From: Aurantibacter_A sp965215845
GTDB lineage: Bacteria > Bacteroidota > Bacteroidia > Flavobacteriales > Flavobacteriaceae
Reading direction: 5' to 3'
NCBI GenBank assembly: GCA_965215845.1
Contig: CBDCEL010000004.1
Coordinates: 372,001-436,000, forward strand
Length of the DNA: 64,000 nucleotides
Both the position numbers and the translations under genes were made by a program. Below the pieces are notes generated by a model. It was given only the letters and a program-made list of their open reading frames with translations, ran no database searches and was not told where the DNA came from. Positions 62,139 to 64,000 of the stretch are shown one piece after another. The stretch's first letter is position 1, and each line of letters begins with the position of its first letter.

Positions 62139-64000
62139 ATGCCAAGGGTCAAATTTCCACTTCTAATTCTTATTGGATTCGCATTCCTCGTTTCCTGCGG
62201 TGGTCCAGATATGCCCCAGGAAGTTCAACTGGCCTATGAACAACTGCCTAAGGAAATCGACTTCAATCAACATGTAAAGCCTATTTTATCGGATAAATGC
62301 TTTTTATGCCACGGGCCGGACAAGAACAAGATTTCGGCCGGATTGCAACTGCATATAAAAGATTTGGCATATAGGGAATCGGAGAACAATCCCGGTAAAT
62401 ATGCCATCGTTCCGGGCAATGCCGGGAAAAGTCTTTTGGTCGATCGTATTTTAAGTGAAGACCCCGAGCGGGTCATGCCCGAACCGGAAACACATCTCTT
62501 TTTGACGAATTACGAAAAAGCAATGTTAATTCGATGGATTGAAGATGGAGCCGAATACAAAGACCATTGGGCATTTATCCCTCCTTCAAAACGGAAACCT
62601 CCGAAAGTTGAACTTACTGACAAGGTGGCCAACCCCATTGATAATTTCGTCTTGGCAAAATTAGAAGTGGAAGGTTTACAACCCAATAATCCGGCGGATA
62701 AAGAAACAATTTTGAGACGCTTGTCATTTGATTTGACCGGCCTACCTCCTTCCATAGCCGAAATCGATGCCTTCGTAAATGACGATTCTTCCGAGGCCTA
62801 TGAAAAGCAGGTAGATCGCTTGTTGGCATCTCCTCATTTTGCAGAGCAACTCACCTTGGACTGGATGGACTTATCACGCTATGCCGATACCCATGGTTAT
62901 ACGGTTGACCGTTACCGCGATGTTTCCCCTTGGCGCGATTGGGTCATCAAAGCGTTTCAAAACAATATGCCCTATGATGAATTTGTACGTTGGCAAATTG
63001 CGGGCGATATGATGCCGAATGCGACCAAAGATCAGGTTTTGGCCACCACTTTTGGACGTTTACATCCGCAAAATAGCGAAGGAGGTATTATCGACGAGGA
63101 GTTTCGTTCAGAGTACGTCGCCGACCGTACCAATGTGGTCGGTGAGGCCTTTTTGGGGTTGACCATGTCCTGCGCCAAATGTCACGATCACAAATACGAC
63201 CCCATTTCACAGAAAAACTATTATGAGATGTATAGTTTCTTCAACAATGTCAATGAATCAGGTCAGATTTCCTTTGATTTTTCCGTTCCGGCCCCCAACC
63301 TGTTGCTTCCGAACAAGGAGCAAGAAGAATTTCTTGCTTATATAGACGACCTGATAATTGAAAAAGAAAATCAAGTAACCGACATTGCTAAAACGGAAAA
63401 TAAAAGTATGGCCGATTGGTTTGCCTCAGAAGGCTATAAAAAAATAAATCCATTTCATAGTCCAAGTCAGCTGGTGGCCAAGGTTGCTTTTAAAAACGGA
63501 AGCCTGAACAATACGCTCAGCCCTTTCCAAAAAGGAAAAATGGATCGTCAATTCGCCCCAAAACAGATTGCGCAAATTGTTGAGGGGTACTCGGGTGAAG
63601 GGTTGCAATTTGATGGGGATGCATGGTTGAGCATGGGCGGGATCGGTAAATTCGGCCGTCATCAACCTTTCAGTATAGCTTTAAGAATATTCATTCCCGA
63701 AGACCTCGAAAACGGTGTGATATTTCACAAAGGTATCGGGGCGAAACTTTACAATTTTAGGGGATATCACCTCGCCCTAAAAGACAACAAACTTGAATTA
63801 CTTTTGGCGCACCTGCACCCTGAAAATGCCATCGTAAAGTATGGCCTGAAGAGCGTGCCCAAAGAGCAATGGCTACATTTGGCCTTTACCTACGATGGGT
63901 CGAGCAAGGCCGAGGGGGTAAAAGTCTTTTTGAACGGTTTAGAACAGTCTACCCAGACCATGGTAGATAATCTTTATAAGGACATCATTTTCAGGAAAGA
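62139..64000 (+). CDS. PSD1/planctomycete-type cytochrome C lipoprotein (5' part)
   Basis: The frame is open from the ATG at 62139 to the window end (620 codons seen). It starts with a lipoprotein signal (IGFAFLVSCGG). A PSCyt1-like heme c segment has the motif CFLCHGPDKN, and the DUF1549 region has RRLSFDLTGLPPS, DLSRYADTHGY, SPWRDWVIKAF and CAKCHDHKYDPIS. A LamG/concanavalin-like segment follows near residues 480-620 (QFDGDAWLSMGG, WLHLAFTYDGSS). In planctomycetes and marine Bacteroidetes such proteins accompany sulfatases and sugar catabolism; the role is thought to be redox or sugar processing in the envelope. A DUF1553 domain is expected beyond the window. Confidence 0.88.
   Translation, partial: MPRVKFPLLILIGFAFLVSCGGPDMPQEVQLAYEQLPKEIDFNQHVKPILSDKCFLCHGPDKNKISAGLQLHIKDLAYRESENNPGKYAIVPGNAGKSLLVDRILSEDPERVMPEPETHLFLTNYEKAMLIRWIEDGAEYKDHWAFIPPSKRKPPKVELTDKVANPIDNFVLAKLEVEGLQPNNPADKETILRRLSFDLTGLPPSIAEIDAFVNDDSSEAYEKQVDRLLASPHFAEQLTLDWMDLSRYADTHGYTVDRYRDVSPWRDWVIKAFQNNMPYDEFVRWQIAGDMMPNATKDQVLATTFGRLHPQNSEGGIIDEEFRSEYVADRTNVVGEAFLGLTMSCAKCHDHKYDPISQKNYYEMYSFFNNVNESGQISFDFSVPAPNLLLPNKEQEEFLAYIDDLIIEKENQVTDIAKTENKSMADWFASEGYKKINPFHSPSQLVAKVAFKNGSLNNTLSPFQKGKMDRQFAPKQIAQIVEGYSGEGLQFDGDAWLSMGGIGKFGRHQPFSIALRIFIPEDLENGVIFHKGIGAKLYNFRGYHLALKDNKLELLLAHLHPENAIVKYGLKSVPKEQWLHLAFTYDGSSKAEGVKVFLNGLEQSTQTMVDNLYKDIIFRK

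Overview
The window looks like chromosomal DNA of a marine, polysaccharide-degrading member of the Flavobacteriaceae. This rests on the gene families (a formylglycine sulfatase pair, a planctomycete-type cytochrome protein, LytTR and membrane-anchored AraC regulators, DUF2911, many FtsX-type permeases), on weak ribosome binding sites, and on at least one promoter of the Bacteroidetes TTTG/TAnnTTTG type. The species cannot be named from sequence reading alone.

Region 1 (1-2767) holds housekeeping and small secreted genes: two tandem lipocalin-like proteins (the first cut by the window edge), thioredoxin reductase trxB and an orphan LytTR response regulator. Region 2 (2777-9915) is a sulfated-sugar module. 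A leftward operon encodes a Tat-exported Gfo/Idh/MocA oxidoreductase, a lipoprotein sulfatase, its formylglycine-generating enzyme and galactokinase. A Na+/sugar symporter diverges from it. Together they suggest desulfation, uptake and phosphorylation of galactose-type sugars.

Region 3 (about 10.0-17.3 kb) starts with tRNA-Pro(GGG). Partial copies of the tRNA 3' end follow it, and a degenerate copy sits at 17.2 kb. Between them lie accessory genes: SUKH-like, YwqG/DUF1963 and DUF4303-like proteins of the kinds used as immunity proteins, a lipoprotein of unknown function, and a lipoprotein / membrane AraC regulator / DUF2911 operon.

Region 4 (17.4-61.8 kb) dominates the window. An NtrC-type sigma-54 activator and a histidine kinase with almost no periplasmic loop are encoded leftward. 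Rightward come a TolC-family outer membrane protein, a MacA-like adaptor, a MacB/LolD-like ATPase and then FOURTEEN intact, paralogous 783-828-residue FtsX/MacB-type permeases (P1-P14) over about 36 kb. They are interrupted once by a DUF2911-TPR gene and followed by a secreted lectin-fold protein and a second, slightly aberrant ATPase. A 31-bp palindromic element lies about 73 bp upstream of a sigma-54-type promoter before tolC. A near copy with the same spacing lies upstream of P12. I therefore infer two operons under one regulator: tolC-adaptor-ATPase-P1 onward, and P12-P13-P14-lectin protein-ATPase2. The exciting possibility is a multi-receptor export or sensing system, functionally like the Bce modules of Firmicutes, in which many permeases with different extracytoplasmic domains share one ATPase, adaptor, channel and regulator.

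Region 5 (62.1-64.0 kb) is the 5' part of a lipoprotein with a heme-binding CxxCH motif, DUF1549-type sequence and a LamG-like segment, cut by the window end.
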